Shown piece after piece: positions 43,138-52,510 of a DNA stretch of 64,000 nucleotides (positions are counted from its first letter, which is position 1; each line of letters begins with the position of its first letter). The stretch is from Flavobacterium sp. 102 (lineage in GTDB: Bacteria > Bacteroidota > Bacteroidia > Flavobacteriales > Flavobacteriaceae): the NCBI RefSeq assembly GCF_003634615.1, contig NZ_RBKX01000001.1, positions 620,001 to 684,000 on the forward strand, in the 5' to 3' direction. The translations under genes and the position numbers were made by a program. The notes beneath the pieces were generated by a model that saw only the letters and a program-made list of their open reading frames with translations, did not search any database and was not told the origin of the DNA.

Positions 43138-43145
43138 TAAATTTG
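43138..43145 (+). promoter_or_regulatory. -7 box of the DinB gene
   Basis: TAAATTTG stands 25 bp before the start codon. The nearest TTG is only 14 bp upstream, shorter than usual. Confidence 0.45.
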
Positions 43146-43170
43146 TCTTATAAATAAAAAACATCAACTT

Positions 43171-43656
43171 ATGGAAACTATGAACACCTCATCAATCTTA
43201 TCAAAAGAACAGTTATTACGCCACTGGCAAGGCCATCGTTTTGTAACACGCCGCGTTATCGAAGCTTTTCCTGAAAAAGAATTTTTTGAATTTTCTGTTG
43301 GCGGTATGCGTCCTTTTTCGGGCTTGGCTTCTGAGTTACTTTCGATTGCCGTTCCGGCTTTGAAAGCCATTATTTCAAGAGATAGTCAACCTTACACCGA
43401 AGAAGGATTTGTATTAACCACCAAAGCGGAATATTTGCAAAAATGGGACGAAGCCACCGAAGAAATCAACCGCCTTTGGTTACAAATCCCCGAAGAAGAT
43501 TTCGAAAAAACGTTCAATTTGTTCGGGCAATATGAATTCCCTATTTACCAAAACATTTTTTATTTTATCGATAACGAAATTCACCACCGCGGACAAGGTT
43601 ATGTCTACTTAAGAGCTTTAGGCATTGAGCCACCGTTCTTTTGGGAACGTTGGTAA
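43171..43656 (+). CDS. DinB family protein
   Basis: A 161-residue four-helix-bundle protein of the DinB/YfiT metal-binding superfamily. Likely metal-binding histidines are in LLRHWQGHRF and DNEIHHRGQGYVYLRALGIEPP. Members include thiol transferases and putative hydrolases; the role in this organism is unknown. The gene is convergent with, and 6 bp from, a WYL-domain regulator. In many bacteria such YafY-type regulators sit beside DinB-like genes, so regulation by it is plausible. Confidence 0.83.
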   Translation: METMNTSSILSKEQLLRHWQGHRFVTRRVIEAFPEKEFFEFSVGGMRPFSGLASELLSIAVPALKAIISRDSQPYTEEGFVLTTKAEYLQKWDEATEEINRLWLQIPEEDFEKTFNLFGQYEFPIYQNIFYFIDNEIHHRGQGYVYLRALGIEPPFFWERW

Positions 43657-43662
43657 AAAAAT

Positions 43663-44658
43663 TTAGCCTCGATTAGTCGGGGCTTTTTTTTGCAATCGTT
43701 GGCGATAAATATTCATTAATTCTACAACTCGGTCTTTCAATGATAATGGCTCAATTATTTCGGCATAATCGGCATACATTAAAAACCAACGGGCAAAACC
43801 ATTTTCTAAATCCCGGGACAAAAAAGTCATCTCTACTGAATCGCCTACATTTTTTTGCGAAACAAATCCGTGGTAGTTTTTTTCATAAGAAAGGTATTTG
43901 CTGATTTTTTTATCAACTAAAAGTCGGACAGTTGTTGTTGGCGATTCCTTTTCTTTATCCAAAAAAGTTTCTAAAGCATCATGCTCTTTAGTAAATGAAA
44001 TTTCGGTTTTTTTAATTCCTTCCATTCGATCGACACGAAACTGACGATAATCATTTCTCAAATGACAAAACCCCAAAACATACCAACTGTTATTGTCGTG
44101 AAAAATTCCAACAGGCTCAATAGTTCGCAAGGAAGCATTTTCGGCTTCTATGGACTGATAGTTTAAAACAACTTGTGTTTTATCGGCTATACTTTTAAAA
44201 AGGATTGCCATGGCATTAGGAACATTCTCGTTGAATAAATCGCCGTTCGGCGGTTGAATCAGTATTTTTGATTCGATGTTCGAAACCCAATCTTTATCCG
44301 AACTTTGCATCACTGATTTAATTTTAAACATAGCCGATTGGTAATGCTGTCCCAATTCCTTATCAATAAATTTTTGCATTAGCTTTTCGGAAGCAATAAA
44401 ACTGCTGGCTTCTTCGCGGGTAAACATAACCGGTGGTAAACGATAGCCGTCAACCAATGAATATCCAATTCCGGCTTCGCCATATATAGGCACTCCTGAG
44501 GATTCTAACGTTCGAATGTCACGGTAAATGGTACGCAAACTCACTTCAAAACGTTCCGCTAATTCCTGAGCCTTTACAACCTTTTTCGATTGTAATTGAA
44601 TTAGAATGGCGATAATACGGTCAAACCGTTTGGGGGAATCATCTAACATAAAAGACAT
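43663..44658 (-). CDS. HTH and WYL domain transcriptional regulator (YafY-like)
   Basis: 331 residues. The N-terminal HTH_11 domain (RFDRIIAILIQLQSKKVVKAQELAERFEVSLRTIYRDIRTLESSGVPIYGEAGIGYSL) is followed by a WYL domain whose sensing strand is EPVGIFHDNNSWYVLGFCHLRNDYRQFRVDRM. Such regulators usually respond to ligands or nucleic acids through the WYL domain. Starts at 44658 and 44649 are both ATG; a TATCTTTG -7 box at 44664-44671 favours 44649. It is divergent from the hexose kinase gene. Confidence 0.85.
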   Translation of the reverse strand: MSFMLDDSPKRFDRIIAILIQLQSKKVVKAQELAERFEVSLRTIYRDIRTLESSGVPIYGEAGIGYSLVDGYRLPPVMFTREEASSFIASEKLMQKFIDKELGQHYQSAMFKIKSVMQSSDKDWVSNIESKILIQPPNGDLFNENVPNAMAILFKSIADKTQVVLNYQSIEAENASLRTIEPVGIFHDNNSWYVLGFCHLRNDYRQFRVDRMEGIKKTEISFTKEHDALETFLDKEKESPTTTVRLLVDKKISKYLSYEKNYHGFVSQKNVGDSVEMTFLSRDLENGFARWFLMYADYAEIIEPLSLKDRVVELMNIYRQRLQKKAPTNRG

Positions 44659-44663
44659 TTATC

Positions 44664-44671
44664 CAAAGATA
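44664..44671 (-). promoter_or_regulatory. -7 box of the WYL regulator
   Basis: Reads TATCTTTG on the minus strand, directly before the regulator start. The -33 element is not clear. Confidence 0.45.
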
Positions 44672-44737
44672 GTATTTTATAGTAAAAGGAGAAAAACAAT
44701 AAATTTTCGCACCTTTACTATAATTAATTTTTTTACA

Positions 44738-45663
44738 ATGAAAACATATCAAATCATTACCCTTACGGTCAACCCATCGTTAGATAAATCCGCCCATTTT
44801 TCAGAATTGGTTGCCGAAAAAAAAATTCGTTGTGAAAAACCAAGATACGATGCCGGCGGTGGCGGAATAAATGTTTCTAAAGCCATTTCTAAATTAGGAG
44901 GGAATTCTCTTTGTGTGTCAACTTCCGGTGGTTCAACAGGTGAAAAATTAGAAGAATTAATTGCCAATGAAGGTATAGAAAGTATCGTCATAAAAACCAA
45001 AAACTGGACCAGAGAAAATTTTATTGCTTTTGAAAACAGTACTAAAGCGCAATACCGATTTGGATTTCCGGGAGAAGAATTTTCAGCCGAAGAAATCAAA
45101 ACTATTTTAACAACAATAAAAGAACTAAAAACAACCTACTTAGTCCTTAGCGGAAGTTTAAATGACGGTTTACAACGGATTTCTACCAAACAATTGCTGA
45201 AACCGCAAAAGCTTCCGGAATAAAAGTAATTGTGGATACTTCAGGTGAAGCGGTACAAAAAGTACTGGAAAAAGGGGTTTATATGATTAAGCCAAACATA
45301 GGTGAATTGGCCAAATTAATTGGAGTAAAAAGGTTAGAATTACCCAAAGTAGAAAAAGCAGCCAAAACTTTAATCGAAAAAGGAAGCGCAGAAATTGTTG
45401 TTGTTTCCCTAGGAGAAAAAGGCGCAATTTTGGTTTCCAAAAACCAAACCGAATTGGTGAAAGCGCCCAAAGTCACAAAGAAAAGTACCGTAGGTGCCGG
45501 AGACAGCATGGTCGGCGGAATAATTTGGGCTTTGTCACAAAACAAAACTTTAAAAGAAGTCCTTCAATGGGGCGTTTCCTGCGGAACAGCGGCCACCATG
45601 AATGAAGGCACGCAACTTTTCAAAAAAGAAGATGCAGAACAATTGTTCGAAGGAATGCAGTGA
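44738..45663 (+). pseudogene. 1-phosphofructokinase-like PfkB hexose kinase, frameshifted
   Basis: Two reading frames together cover one kinase. The 5' part (44738-45223) has VNPSLDKSAHF, DAGGGGINVSKAISKLGG and LSGSLNDG. The 3' part, from about 45178, has KVIVDTSGEA, IKPNIGELAKLIG and the catalytic GAGDSMVGG. A one-base loss near 45165-45178 shifts the frame; restoring it joins LSGSLNDGLQ to DFYQTIAETAKASGIKVIVDTSGEA. All catalytic residues survive on the two pieces. As written, neither half is likely to be active, because the ATP site is on the second fragment. It is either a recent pseudogene or a sequencing error. Confidence 0.85.
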
Positions 45664-45669
45664 TTCTCT

Positions 45670-45708
45670 CCATATAAGTCATTTAAGAATCTTACATGAC
45701 TTATATGG
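45670..45708. repeat. Second copy of the CCATATAAGTCATTTAAG palindrome
   Basis: The arms CCATATAAGTCATTTAAG (45670-45687) and CTTACATGACTTATATGG (45691-45708) are inverted with one mismatch. This is the same family as 16419-16480. Confidence 0.75.
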
Positions 45709-45715
45709 TTTAAAC

Positions 45716-45746
45716 AAAAAACCCAACAACTTTCGCTATTGGGTTT
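45716..45746 (-). terminator. Rho-independent terminator of lepA
   Basis: AAACCCAA (45719-45726) and TTGGGTTT (45739-45746) form an 8-bp stem that continues into a T run on the minus strand. Confidence 0.8.
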
Positions 45747-45781
45747 CTCTATATGCTATTCTCAGTTACTCAGATATTCTT

Positions 45782-47578
45782 TTAATCGTTCAGTTTCAAA
45801 ACTGCCATAAACGCTTCTTGAGGAATTTCAACATTACCTACCAAACGCATTCTTTTCTTTCCTTTTTTCTGCTTTTCCAAGAGTTTACGTTTACGCGAAA
45901 TATCACCACCGTAACATTTGGCGGTAACGTCTTTACGCAATGCTTTTATCGTTTCACGCGCGATGATTTTGGCACCAATCGCCGCCTGAATCGGAATGTC
46001 AAATTGTTGTCTTGGGATTAATTCACGCAGTTTCTCACACATTTTTTTACCAATGTTGTAAGCGTTACTTTCATGAATCAAAGCGGAAAGCGCATCCACA
46101 GATTGCGCATTCAATAAAACATCCAATTTAACTAATTTAGACGCTCGCATTCCAATTGGAGAATAATCAAACGACGCATAACCTTTGGAAACGGTTTTCA
46201 ATCTATCATAAAAATCGAATACAATCTCTGCCAAAGGCATGTCGAAATTCAACTCTACTCTTTCAGTAGTTAGATAAGTTTGATTGGTAATCACACCGCG
46301 TTTTTCAATACACAAACTCATTACATTACCAACATAATCAGATTTGGTTATGATGGTCGCTTTGATAAACGGCTCTTCAACTCGGTCTAATTTCGATGGT
46401 TCCGGTAAATCAGATGGATTGTTCACGACAAAACCAACTTCCGGTTCTTTTTTGGTGTAAGCCAAATAGGAAACGTTGGGAACCGTAGTAATTACGGTCA
46501 TATCGTATTCGCGCTCCAAACGTTCTTGGATGATTTCCAAGTGTAACATGCCTAAGAATCCACAACGGAAACCAAAACCTAAAGCGGCCGAACTTTCCGG
46601 TGTAAACACCAAAGAAGCATCATTCAATTGCAGTTTCTCCATCGAAGCACGCAAATCTTCGTAATCATCAGTATCAACAGGATAAATTCCGGCGAAAACC
46701 ATTGGTTTTACATCTTCAAAACCTGTAATCATATTGGTCGTTGGCGTTTTGGCATCGGTTAAAGTGTCACCCACTTTTACTTCTTTGGCTTCCTTAATAC
46801 CGGAAATTAAATACCCAACATCGCCAGTAGAAATTACGTTTTTCGGAACCTGATTTAACTTCAACGTTCCTACTTCATCTGCAAAATATTCATTACCGGT
46901 GGCCATGAATTTAATTTTTTGCCCTTTTTTAATTTCACCGTTTTTGACACGGAAAATAACTTCAATACCGCGGAAAGGATTGTAATGGGAATCAAAAATC
47001 AAGGCTTGTAAAGGTTCGTCTTTGTTTCCTTTTGGAGCAGGAATTTTTTCAATAATAGCCGCTAAAATATTTTCCACACCAAAGCCGGTTTTACCCGAAG
47101 CGTGAATAATGTCTTCCATTTTGCAACCTAATAAATCGATAATGTCATCACTGACTTCTTCCGGATTAGCACTTGGCAAATCCACTTTATTTAATACGGG
47201 AATAATTTCCAAGTCGTTTTCTAAAGCCAAATACAAGTTGGAAATCGTCTGTGCTTGTATACTTTGAGCCGCATCTACAATCAAAAGCGCTCCTTCACAA
47301 GCAGCAATCGAACGCGAAACTTCATACGAAAAATCAACGTGTCCCGGAGTATCAATAAGGTTTAGGATATAATCTTCGCCTTTGTATTTGTATTCCATTT
47401 GGATGGCGTGACTCTTAATCGTAATCCCGCGCTCACGCTCCAAATCCATATTGTCAAGCAATTGGGCTTTCTCTTCACGAGCGGAAACGGTTTGTGTAGC
47501 GCCAAGAAGTCTGTCTGCAAGCGTACTTTTTCCGTGGTCAATGTGTGCAATAATGCAAAAATTTCTAATATGCTTCAT
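45782..47578 (-). CDS. lepA: elongation factor 4 (LepA) GTPase
   Basis: A 598-residue translational GTPase that back-translocates stalled ribosomes. The G1 motif is [10 protein letters not shown]3 is DTPGHVDF and G4 is NKVD. The C-terminal LepA-specific domain has [43 protein letters not shown], and the ending [44 protein letters not shown]. The length is normal (about 600). Confidence 0.95.
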   Translation of the reverse strand: MKHIRNFCIIAHIDHGKSTLADRLLGATQTVSAREEKAQLLDNMDLERERGITIKSHAIQMEYKYKGEDYILNLIDTPGHVDFSYEVSRSIAACEGALLIVDAAQSIQAQTISNLYLALENDLEIIPVLNKVDLPSANPEEVSDDIIDLLGCKMEDIIHASGKTGFGVENILAAIIEKIPAPKGNKDEPLQALIFDSHYNPFRGIEVIFRVKNGEIKKGQKIKFMATGNEYFADEVGTLKLNQVPKNVISTGDVGYLISGIKEAKEVKVGDTLTDAKTPTTNMITGFEDVKPMVFAGIYPVDTDDYEDLRASMEKLQLNDASLVFTPESSAALGFGFRCGFLGMLHLEIIQERLEREYDMTVITTVPNVSYLAYTKKEPEVGFVVNNPSDLPEPSKLDRVEEPFIKATIITKSDYVGNVMSLCIEKRGVITNQTYLTTERVELNFDMPLAEIVFDFYDRLKTVSKGYASFDYSPIGMRASKLVKLDVLLNAQSVDALSALIHESNAYNIGKKMCEKLRELIPRQQFDIPIQAAIGAKIIARETIKALRKDVTAKCYGGDISRKRKLLEKQKKGKKRMRLVGNVEIPQEAFMAVLKLND

Positions 47579-47639
47579 GTAAACTTAATATTGTCTTATT
47601 GGAAACATCTAATGCTTCGCATGTCATCTTCGTAAATCT

Positions 47640-47712
47640 GTCAATTTTTAGCTTCGCTCCGTTCGGCCAATGTCCTCGGATGGGCAAAAACGCGCGTGCG
47701 TTTAATCGGCAA
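47640..47712. repeat. GC-richer intergenic repeat-like stretch upstream of lepA
   Basis: GCTTCGCTCCGTTCGGCC, TCGGATGGGC and ACGCGCGTGCGT are unlike the AT-rich surroundings and resemble short REP-type intergenic elements of Flavobacterium. No gene is present. Confidence 0.4.
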
Positions 47713-47764
47713 ATATAAGTCAAAGTTTTGGATTGATTAAATACTTATTTTGCAAAGGTTTTAA

Positions 47765-47795
47765 ATAAAAAATGCTCCTTATCGGAGCACTTTTT
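47765..47795 (-). terminator. Rho-independent terminator of the ThuA-like lipoprotein gene
   Basis: TGCTCC and GGAGCA form the stem around a TTATC loop; on the minus strand the stem is followed by a T run. Confidence 0.75.
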
Positions 47796-47796
47796 A

Positions 47797-48954
47797 TTAA
47801 AGATTTAAAATCACATGTTCGAGTATGAATTGAGAGTTTCCAATGTTTTGGTTGGCGTGATTGTGGAATGTAGTATAATAAATTGTCCCACTTGTTCCAA
47901 CCGCTGAACAAGAACCTAAAGTATCGCCATGATCCAAATGAGATTGTAAATCCGCCGCTTCTATAGTAATTGTTATTGGCTCACTTCCGTTTTCATCCGG
48001 AACGTGACAAATAGTAATCCAATCCGAATTTTGAGAATTTCCTACTCTGCTTCCAACCAAACTTTGATCAAAGAAATTATTGGTTTTTATCATCAATGCT
48101 TCGTTTGTGTTAGCATCTCTAACCAAAACTTCCCAAAAACTTTCATCTACAGTAACAATTTTTTGCCAAGAACCAAGATCATATTCAATATCTAACGTTG
48201 AAAGTCCGATAGCATTTGCTAATGCCGCATTAGTAATAGAAGCATTTAGTGTTCCTGAACCTCCATTATTAACTGAGCAAAGTGTTGTATCAGAAATAAA
48301 ACCACCTGTTTCATTACAAGAACTGGTATTGGTATCTCCTCCTATTAAATAGGCAACGGACCAATCTGAAGCATACAAACTTCCGCCATTGGTTACAAAT
48401 TGGCCTAAATTATTCGTAACGGTTGTATTAGTAGCTATATTTCCTGATATGGAACCACAGTTCAAAAAGATAATATCATACTGCGAAACAATACTGTAAT
48501 CGGATAATTGACTAAAAGTAATTTGCTCTGCTTCATATCCTAAAGAGGCAATAATATCTTCGATATTGTCAAAACTTCCGTTTACATAAGCTACTCTGGC
48601 TACTTGGTCTAATCTTAGCGATGCTTCTTCTAATTGTTGTGTTTGATTTTCCTGCACAACAAGATTAATGGTCGTTCTGAAATTTGATCCATCACCCGTT
48701 TGAATATGTACTACTCGATCACCAATTGGCGTATCTAATTCAAAATCACCCGTTGCATTGCTATAGGTGTAATAAATATTTTTTTCATCGTCAAAAGCAA
48801 ATACCAAAGCACCACCAACAGCCTTATGGGTATTAATAGTGGTTACTTTACCTCTTAACTTTCCTGTTTTTTGACCCGAAGAATTATTGCTGTCATCACT
48901 ACAGCTAACCAAAGTCAGCATTGAAAGCAGCAGAATTAGTAATTGTTTTTTCAT
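47797..48954 (-). CDS. lipoprotein with carboxypeptidase-regulatory-like domain
   Basis: 385 residues. The signal MKKQLLILLLSMLTLVSC has its lipobox Cys at 18. Residues about 30-115 are a carboxypeptidase-regulatory-like beta-sandwich (KLRGKVTTINTHKAVGGALVFAF, ATGDFELDTPIGDRVVHIQ). Residues about 125-305 resemble a ThuA- or class-I-glutamine-amidotransferase-like fold without a clear catalytic triad (AYVNGSFDNIEDIIASLGYE, YDIIFLNCGS, FVTNGGSLYASDWSVAYLI). It ends in a short His-containing part (ICHVPDENGSEPITITIEAADLQSHLDHGDTLGSC). It is probably surface-exposed; function is unknown. Confidence 0.75.
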   Translation of the reverse strand: MKKQLLILLLSMLTLVSCSDDSNNSSGQKTGKLRGKVTTINTHKAVGGALVFAFDDEKNIYYTYSNATGDFELDTPIGDRVVHIQTGDGSNFRTTINLVVQENQTQQLEEASLRLDQVARVAYVNGSFDNIEDIIASLGYEAEQITFSQLSDYSIVSQYDIIFLNCGSISGNIATNTTVTNNLGQFVTNGGSLYASDWSVAYLIGGDTNTSSCNETGGFISDTTLCSVNNGGSGTLNASITNAALANAIGLSTLDIEYDLGSWQKIVTVDESFWEVLVRDANTNEALMIKTNNFFDQSLVGSRVGNSQNSDWITICHVPDENGSEPITITIEAADLQSHLDHGDTLGSCSAVGTSGTIYYTTFHNHANQNIGNSQFILEHVILNL

Positions 48955-48995
48955 GATAAAATGTTTAATTGGTTGGTTTAAAGATGTATAGAATT

Positions 48996-49003
48996 CAAAT
49001 TTA
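48996..49003 (-). promoter_or_regulatory. -7 box of the ThuA-like lipoprotein gene
   Basis: Reads TAAATTTG on the minus strand, about 42 bp before the start. Confidence 0.45.
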
Positions 49004-49096
49004 ATGTTTTTCCTTATATAACATTACTTTGTTTCTAATTTTATTTCATCCACTCGAAGATTAATAATCATTTAAGGGTTATTAATAATAGATTTT

Positions 49097-49104
49097 TACC
49101 TTTG
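49097..49104 (+). promoter_or_regulatory. -7 box of dusB
   Basis: TACCTTTG stands 20 bp before the start codon, with no clear -33 element. Confidence 0.5.
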
Positions 49105-49124
49105 CAAAAAATTATATTGACACT

Positions 49125-50117
49125 ATGCCCAAAATAGGCAACATCCTTTTACCTGATTTCCCTTTGCTTCTTGCGCCTATGGAAGACGTGAGTGATCCTC
49201 CATTCCGCAGACTTTGCAAGTTACACGGCGCCGATTTAATGTACTCGGAATTTATCTCTTCTGAGGGATTAATTCGCGATGCGATGAAAAGCCGAATGAA
49301 GTTGGACATCTTTGATTATGAACGTCCTGTTGGGATTCAAATTTTTGGCGGTGATGAAGAAGCGATGGAAATGTCTTCAAGAATTGTTGATGCTGTCCAA
49401 CCGGATTTAGTCGATATTAATTTTGGTTGTCCTGTGAAAAAAGTCGTGTGCAAAGGCGCCGGCGCCGGTGTTTTAAAAGATGTCGATTTAATGGTACGTT
49501 TGACCAAAGCCGTTATTAAAGGGACTTCTCTTCCGGTTACGGTGAAAACGCGATTAGGCTGGGATGAAAATTCTATTAATATTGACGAAGTCGCCGAACG
49601 TTTACAAGATATTGGTGTACAAGCTTTAACGGTTCACGCCCGAACTCGTGCTCAGATGTACAAAGGTCATTCTGATTGGTCACACATTCAACGCATTAAA
49701 GAAAACCCAAGAATTAAGATGCCAATCTTTGGAAATGGTGATATTGATTCGCCTGAAAAAGCATTGGAATACAAAAATAAATACGGCCTTGACGGTATGA
49801 TGATTGGTCGCGCTGCGATTGGTTATCCTTGGATTTTTAACGAAATCAAGCACTATTTCAAAACCGGAGAACATTTGGCACAACCTACAATGGCAGACCG
49901 AATTGAAGCCGCGAGAAACCATCTCACTTGGTCTATGGACTGGAAAGGCGAACGCGTGGGAATTGTAGAAATGCGCCGTCACTACACCAATTACTTTAAA
50001 GGAATTCCCAACTTTAAGGAACACCGTTTAAAATTGGTTACGCTGGAATCTGCTGAATCTTTGTTCAAAACTTTGGATGAAATTCAAGACGTTTATTCCG
50101 GTTTTCAGTTTGTTTAA
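49125..50117 (+). CDS. dusB: tRNA-dihydrouridine synthase B
   Basis: A 330-residue FMN-dependent enzyme that reduces uridine to dihydrouridine in tRNA D-loops. The TIM-barrel motifs are APMEDVSDPPFRRLCKLHGADLMYSEFISSEGL, GCPVKKVVCKGAGAGVL (with the catalytic Cys), TVHARTRAQMYKGHSDW and GNGDIDSPEKALE, followed by MIGRAAIGYPWIF. It is convergent with the permease gene and overlaps its end by 4 bp. Confidence 0.93.
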   Translation: MPKIGNILLPDFPLLLAPMEDVSDPPFRRLCKLHGADLMYSEFISSEGLIRDAMKSRMKLDIFDYERPVGIQIFGGDEEAMEMSSRIVDAVQPDLVDINFGCPVKKVVCKGAGAGVLKDVDLMVRLTKAVIKGTSLPVTVKTRLGWDENSINIDEVAERLQDIGVQALTVHARTRAQMYKGHSDWSHIQRIKENPRIKMPIFGNGDIDSPEKALEYKNKYGLDGMMIGRAAIGYPWIFNEIKHYFKTGEHLAQPTMADRIEAARNHLTWSMDWKGERVGIVEMRRHYTNYFKGIPNFKEHRLKLVTLESAESLFKTLDEIQDVYSGFQFV

Positions 50118-51313
50118 TCCAACAACTTTTTACTTACTCTACTACTCGCAATCCAACTGGAAATAAAGCCTAAAGATACAATCGTCAAGAAGACTATCAC
50201 TACATTTTGAATACTAAAGACTACAGGATAAGCTAAGGTTTCGGTAATCATAACCAAATTAAATTGTTGCTGAATCACCACAATAATTACGCCCAAAAGT
50301 AATCCAATTATGCCACCAAAAAGACTCAGCAAACTGCCTTGCAACAAAAATATTTTCTTCAAATCTTTGATCTCGGAACCCAAATTGTAAAGCGTTTTTA
50401 AATTGCTTTTTTTATCCAAAACCATCATAATCAGTGCGCCAATTAAGTTAAAGAGCGCAATAATAATCACCAAAGTAAAAATCAAATACACGGCAATATT
50501 CTCGGTATTCAACATTTTATATAAAGTAGCATTTTGTTGCGCTCTGTTTTTGATATCGACTTTATTTTGAAACAAAGTATTCAGTTTTTCAATAACTATT
50601 TCTTCTTCTGCTTCAGGTTTCAGTTTAATTTCTACTCCCGAAATCTGATTGGCCTTCAATTCTAATAAATACTGCGCCAAAATCAAATCACAAAACACAT
50701 ATTTACTATCTAAATCCTCGCTGATGGCATAAATCCCAATCGGAATCAACTTCGCTTTGTTAAAGGCTTCGGCTTCACTTTCGATAACACCTTTGCCTTT
50801 TCTCGGTACGTAAACTTCAAAAGCATTATTAAAATCATAAAGTCCAAGAGATAACTTCTCCGAAATTCCATAACCAATCACTACTTGAACAGTATTGGGT
50901 TCCAACCATTTTCCGTTCACCAAATTTTGGTCAACCACGTTGGTTTTGGTAAAATTGACATCGACACCTTTTAAATAAGTGACTTGCTCTTTTCCGTCAA
51001 AAAAGAAAAGCACGCGGTCTTCCACGACTTTGCTGTAAGAAGCAACACCATCAATATTTTTAAGCTCTTTTTCCTGATTCGGACTAATAAAAAAAGATTT
51101 TCCGGAAATGGGATTGACTTTCAAATCGGGGTCAAAGTCATTGGAGAATGACAAACTAAAATCACGCAACCCGCTAAAAACAGAAAGCACCACAAACAAA
51201 GCCATGGCGCCAACAATAATGCCTACTGAAGCGATACCCGTAATAATATTAATAGCATTGTTTTTACTTTTGCTAAAAAGATAACGTTTGGCTATGTATA
51301 ACGAGAAATTCAA
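50114..51313 (-). CDS. FtsX-like ABC transporter permease (LolC/LolE type)
   Basis: A 399-residue inner-membrane protein. The N-terminal helix is NAINIITGIASVGIIVGAMALFVVLSVFSGL, then a large periplasmic MacB_PCD-like domain (about 50-260), then three helices (IFTLVIIIALFNLIGALIMMVL, LFGGIIGLLLGVIIVVIQQQ, VVIVFLTIVSLGFISSWIASSRVSK). This matches the permease of the lipoprotein-releasing system. The ATPase partner (LolD) is not in the window. Confidence 0.87.
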   Translation of the reverse strand: MNFSLYIAKRYLFSKSKNNAINIITGIASVGIIVGAMALFVVLSVFSGLRDFSLSFSNDFDPDLKVNPISGKSFFISPNQEKELKNIDGVASYSKVVEDRVLFFFDGKEQVTYLKGVDVNFTKTNVVDQNLVNGKWLEPNTVQVVIGYGISEKLSLGLYDFNNAFEVYVPRKGKGVIESEAEAFNKAKLIPIGIYAISEDLDSKYVFCDLILAQYLLELKANQISGVEIKLKPEAEEEIVIEKLNTLFQNKVDIKNRAQQNATLYKMLNTENIAVYLIFTLVIIIALFNLIGALIMMVLDKKSNLKTLYNLGSEIKDLKKIFLLQGSLLSLFGGIIGLLLGVIIVVIQQQFNLVMITETLAYPVVFSIQNVVIVFLTIVSLGFISSWIASSRVSKKLLD

Positions 51314-51339
51314 ATTATACTTATATTATTGGTTTTGGA

Positions 51340-51347
51340 CAAATTTA
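51340..51347 (-). promoter_or_regulatory. -7 box of the FtsX-like permease gene
   Basis: Reads TAAATTTG on the minus strand, 26 bp before the start. Confidence 0.4.
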
Positions 51348-51424
51348 TTATTTCTGGTATAATTTTGAATTAAAAAAAATAATTGGGCAATTAGATTGAA
51401 CAATTATTTTTTTAAATACGCCTT

Positions 51425-51817
51425 TTAAAATTTCTTGCGTTTGTCTAAAAGGTCACGATTTTCAATCGGATTCTCTTTTCCGGCCAAAGCATTGTCAATT
51501 TTTTCAATATAATCCAACGAATCGTCAATGTAGAAAGCCAAATTCGGAACTTTACGCAATTGTAGTTTTACCCTTTGCGACAAATCGTGTTTGATTAAAG
51601 GTGCATTGGTTTTAATGGCTTCCAATAAAGCTGCGGCCTTGTCTTGTGGAAAAACACTCAAATAAACTTTGGCAATAGACAAATCGGTAGTTACACTCAC
51701 TTTTGAAACTGAAATCACCAAGTTAGAAATGCCGTTTTTACGCACTTCTCCCTGAAGAATATCTACCAAATCCTTTTGCAATACACTGCCAATTTTTTTC
51801 TGTCTGTTCGTTTCCAT
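51425..51817 (-). CDS. rbfA: ribosome-binding factor A
   Basis: 130 residues from ATG 51817; the upstream in-frame start at 51832 adds only YFCA-type residues. RbfA binds the 30S subunit and aids 16S rRNA 5'-end maturation. Diagnostic features are RQKKIGSVLQKDLVDILQ at the start, VSVTTDLSIAKVYLSVFP and LRKVPNLAFYIDDSLDYIEKID. It is upstream of, and on the same strand as, the permease gene. Confidence 0.9.
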   Translation of the reverse strand: METNRQKKIGSVLQKDLVDILQGEVRKNGISNLVISVSKVSVTTDLSIAKVYLSVFPQDKAAALLEAIKTNAPLIKHDLSQRVKLQLRKVPNLAFYIDDSLDYIEKIDNALAGKENPIENRDLLDKRKKF

Positions 51818-51876
51818 AGCGCAAAAATACAATTTTAAATTTTTATAACGCCCAGAAGCGAAAGTTTTGGCATTTT

Positions 51877-51931
51877 CAGCCGGCCATTTTCCCGCTATCC
51901 GCTCTACTTCGTGCCGCTTCTATCGGGGCTA
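51877..51931. repeat. REP-like intergenic repeat
   Basis: CAGCCGGCCATTTTCCCGCT, ATCCGCTCTACTTCGTGCCG and CTTCTATCGGGGCT match the general form of a repeat I have seen widely in Flavobacteriaceae intergenic regions (GATAGAAGCGGC...GCGGATAGCGGG on the other strand). It is distinctly richer in GC than the surrounding DNA. Confidence 0.55.
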
Positions 51932-51947
51932 AATTAAAAACCACGGC

Positions 51948-51990
51948 ATCCTTGCGGACTTTGCAAAAACTTTGCGAACTTTGCGGTTAA
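51948..51990. repeat. TTTGCGAAC-type direct repeats before mce
   Basis: Four TTTGC words, including ACTTTGCGAACTTTGCGG, stand upstream of the methylmalonyl-CoA epimerase start. The same family occurs near 1075 and 15572. Confidence 0.5.
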
Positions 51991-52000
51991 AGTACAAACC

Positions 52001-52402
52001 ATGAGAAAAATAGAACATATAGGTATAGCGGTAAAAAGTTTAGAAACGTCAAACCTCCTTTTTGAAAAACTCTTCGGAAATCCGCCTTATAAAGAAGAAG
52101 AAGTCGCCAGCGAAGGCGTAAAAACTTCCTTTTTTATGAACGGCCCAAATAAAATAGAACTATTAGAAGCCACCAATCCCGAAAGCCCAATCGCTAAATT
52201 CCTGGAAAAGAAAGGCGAAGGCATTCACCACATTGCCTTTGATGTGGAAGATATTATTTCAGAAATGGAACGTTTAAAAAATGAAGGCTTCATTGTATTA
52301 AACGAAACACCTAAAAAAGGCGCTGATAACAAGCTGGTTGCATTCTTACATCCGAAAGGCACCAACGGTGTTTTGATTGAGCTTTGTCAAGAAATCCAAT
52401 AA
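52001..52402 (+). CDS. mce: methylmalonyl-CoA epimerase
   Basis: A 133-residue vicinal-oxygen-chelate enzyme that epimerises (2R)- and (2S)-methylmalonyl-CoA between propionyl-CoA carboxylase and methylmalonyl-CoA mutase. Metal-binding motifs are IEHIGIAVKSLE (His), FFMNGPNKIELLE (Glu), EGIHHIAFDVEDI (His) and GVLIELCQ (Glu). The mutase genes are not in the window. Confidence 0.9.
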   Translation: MRKIEHIGIAVKSLETSNLLFEKLFGNPPYKEEEVASEGVKTSFFMNGPNKIELLEATNPESPIAKFLEKKGEGIHHIAFDVEDIISEMERLKNEGFIVLNETPKKGADNKLVAFLHPKGTNGVLIELCQEIQ

Positions 52403-52408
52403 AAATAG

Positions 52409-52439
52409 TTGCAACGAAACAAAAATAGTAGTAATATTG
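52409..52439 (+). promoter_or_regulatory. Putative promoter of the tRNA gene
   Basis: TTG at 52409-52411, a 20-bp spacer and TAATATTG (7 of 8 match) at 52432-52439 stand about 72 bp upstream of the tRNA. Confidence 0.45.
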
Positions 52440-52510
52440 CAACCTCAAATAAAGCCCAGGCTTTATTCACTGAACACCAAAATAAATATGGAATAAGTGA
52501 AATATTAACC

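Noticed and set aside
43036..43170. TPP riboswitch before thiL
   Set aside because: The leader between the -7 box and start is about 20 nt, too short for the conserved TPP aptamer, and no CTGAGA motif is seen.
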